Assembly: GCA_023230535.1 (NCBI GenBank)
Contig: JALNXC010000063.1
Span: 1-6,929 of the forward strand
Reading direction: 5' to 3'
Source: Alkaliphilus sp.
Lineage (GTDB): Bacteria; Bacillota; Clostridia; Peptostreptococcales; Natronincolaceae
Length of the DNA: 6,929 nucleotides
Shown in pieces: positions 5,891 to 6,929 of this stretch; positions within the stretch are counted from its first letter, which is position 1, and every line of letters begins with the position of its first letter. The position numbers and the translations under genes are program-made. The notes beneath the pieces are model-generated. The model did no database searches, had not been told where the DNA came from, and was given only the letters and a program-made list of their open reading frames with translations.

Positions 5891-5918
5891 TGTAATGATT
5901 TTGTAATACATTTGTAAC
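5891..5918 (+). promoter_or_regulatory. Triple WalR (YycF)-type binding site
   Basis: The plus strand reads TGTAAT (5891-5896), 5 bp, TGTAAT (5902-5907), 5 bp, TGTAAC (5913-5918). The known WalR consensus is TGTWAH-N5-TGTWAH, so there are two overlapping perfect boxes built from three half-sites at 11-bp period, one helical turn. A further lone TGTAAT is at 5943-5948, out of that phase. The nearest half-site ends 6 bp from the -35, the usual position for an activator. WalRK controls wall hydrolases in Firmicutes, including the 3D-domain gene yocH in B. subtilis, which fits the downstream gene. Whether this organism has WalR is not visible here. Confidence 0.72.
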
Positions 5919-5986
5919 AAGTTCATTATAAATCTGCAGGTTTGTAATCCATAAAGCATTTTTTATTATTTCCATATTAATAATTC

Positions 5987-6760
5987 TTAATCCTTGTCTA
6001 TTCTGAATAATTTTTTAGTATTTATTGTGGTTTGGCGTGCAACTTCCTCAATGGACATCTGTTTTGCCTCCGCCACTCTCTGCGCGACAAACCTCACATA
6101 AGCCGGTTCGTTTCTCTTTCCGCGATATGGCACGGGAGCTAAATACGGGCTGTCGGTCTCTACTAAGAGCCATTCCAATGGAATCTCCTTAGCAACCTCA
6201 TAGGATTTTCTGGCATTTTTAAATGTGACCGGCCCCGCTAAAGATATATAAACACCCATTTTTACATATTCCCTCGCCATTTCTACACTGCCGGAATAAC
6301 AATGCATAACACAACCGGGATTCCCCACATCATATTCCTTAAGGGTATCAAAAACTTCTCCATGTGCATCCCTGGCATGTATTATTATAGGAAGATCAAC
6401 TTCCTTTGCCAATTCCAGCTGTTCTTTGAACCATTTTCTCTGAATATCCCTTGGGGAATGGTCGTAATAAAAATCTAAACCTATCTCTCCTATAGCGACT
6501 ACTTTTTCTCTGTTGGTTAAAGCCCTAAGTACCTCTATGGTATCTTTATCCATATCTTTTACTTCATGCGGATGTACTCCTACGGCCGCATATATCATAT
6601 CGTATTTTTCCGATAGATTGACCGCCCTTATGGATGTGTTTAGATCCGCTCCCGGGTTGAGTATATATTGTATATTATTCTGTTTTGCTCTTTTTATGAC
6701 ACCATCTCTATCTTTATCAAATCGCTCATCATCTAAATGAGCATGACTGTCGAATAACAT
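5987..6760 (-). CDS. tatD: TatD family metal-dependent DNase/hydrolase
   Basis: TatD proteins are cytoplasmic TIM-barrel hydrolases of the amidohydrolase superfamily with two-metal active sites; characterised members act as 3'-5' exonucleases on DNA, and some act in DNA repair or turnover. The 257-aa product has the complete ligand set: HAH (H6, H8), GEIGLDFYY with E92, IIIHARDA with H128, MHCYSGS with H153 and ETDSPYLAP with D203, plus RGKRNEP (213-219). The length is typical (255-265). I chose ATG at 6760, which has AAAGGAGGG 5 nt upstream and begins MLFDSHAHLDD like other members; an in-frame extension to 6874 adds 38 residues unlike the family. The gene is first in the tatD - yabE-like - ksgA series (B. 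subtilis yabD position). No clear terminator follows, so some transcripts may run into the yabE-like gene. Confidence 0.96.
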   Translation of the reverse strand: MLFDSHAHLDDERFDKDRDGVIKRAKQNNIQYILNPGADLNTSIRAVNLSEKYDMIYAAVGVHPHEVKDMDKDTIEVLRALTNREKVVAIGEIGLDFYYDHSPRDIQRKWFKEQLELAKEVDLPIIIHARDAHGEVFDTLKEYDVGNPGCVMHCYSGSVEMAREYVKMGVYISLAGPVTFKNARKSYEVAKEIPLEWLLVETDSPYLAPVPYRGKRNEPAYVRFVAQRVAEAKQMSIEEVARQTTINTKKLFRIDKD

Positions 6761-6806
6761 AATTTCCCTCCTTTCTGCATACTGTTCAATCATCGTTTGG
6801 CTAAGT

Positions 6807-6836
6807 ATTACATGATTGTTTATCCATGCATTACAA
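6807..6836 (-). promoter_or_regulatory. Possible tatD promoter
   Basis: The minus strand has TTGTAA (6836-6831), an 18-bp spacer and TGTAAT (6812-6807), matching 4 of 6 and 5 of 6 of the sigma-A hexamers. Further upstream, TTGAAA-18-CATATT is a weaker alternative. The rest of 6775-6929 shows no gene or other structure that I can support. Confidence 0.3.
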
Positions 6837-6929
6837 TGTAACATATAAAATTTAATATAAAAATACACGTTCATACTAGTTTCGAATATGAATAACTCTT
6901 ACAGTTCGTTTCAATAAAAAATCCTAAAA

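Noticed and set aside
5891..5918. Reading the TTTGTAA repeats as a CRISPR-like or chance AT repeat.
   Set aside because: The units are too short for CRISPR, and the exact N5 spacing next to a strong promoter fits a known regulator consensus better.
6761..6874. N-terminal extension of tatD by 38 codons.
   Set aside because: The strong AAAGGAGGG site and the family-typical start (MLFDSHAH) place the start at 6760; the extension is unlike TatD.

Overview
The window looks like chromosome of a low-GC, endospore-forming Firmicute of the class Clostridia. The base composition is AT-rich, Shine-Dalgarno sites are strong (AAGGAGG type), GTG and TTG starts are used, and the order tatD - yabE-like - ksgA is the conserved Firmicute block known from Bacillus and clostridia. 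Most of the window is housekeeping DNA; the less ordinary material lies in the intergenic regions and in one unrecognised acidic protein.

Layout from left to right. Positions 1-765 (+) hold the last 254 codons of murC (UDP-N-acetylmuramate--L-alanine ligase), cut by the window edge. A GC-rich bidirectional hairpin separates it from a convergent LytR-CpsA-Psr (LCP) gene (866-1828, -). Between the hairpin and the LCP stop lies a diverged copy of the last 12 LCP codons, probably the tail of a lost tandem paralogue. A regulatory gap of about 280 bp follows, then a 31-codon membrane-peptide ORF on the + strand (2109-2204). A terminator then serves the next minus-strand gene, a 468-aa protein (2304-3710) made of two globular ends joined by a Glu/Ile-rich repetitive linker.

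The rest is on the minus strand, listed here in transcription order: tatD (6760-5987), a yabE-like gene with DUF348, G5 and 3D domains (5810-4776), ksgA/rsmA (4643-3771), then the 468-aa gene. The yabE-like gene has its own sigma-A promoter (TTGACA-17-TAGAAT). Just upstream of it are three in-phase TGTAAH half-sites with 5-bp spacing, matching the WalR (YycF) consensus. A terminator closes the yabE-like gene. The rnmV gene often found between yabE and ksgA is absent, and that 120-bp gap carries a small inverted-repeat element resembling a REP/MITE-type sequence.

Functionally, murC (precursor synthesis), LCP (attachment of glycopolymers to the wall) and the 3D-domain protein (wall remodelling) all concern the cell envelope. 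KsgA (16S rRNA dimethylation) and TatD (metal-dependent DNase) are general housekeeping. I found no CRISPR array, transposase gene, tRNA or rRNA. I do not see a complete new system. The best leads are the WalR-type triple box, the LCP tail duplication, the 31-codon membrane peptide, the intergenic repeat and the acidic linker protein.
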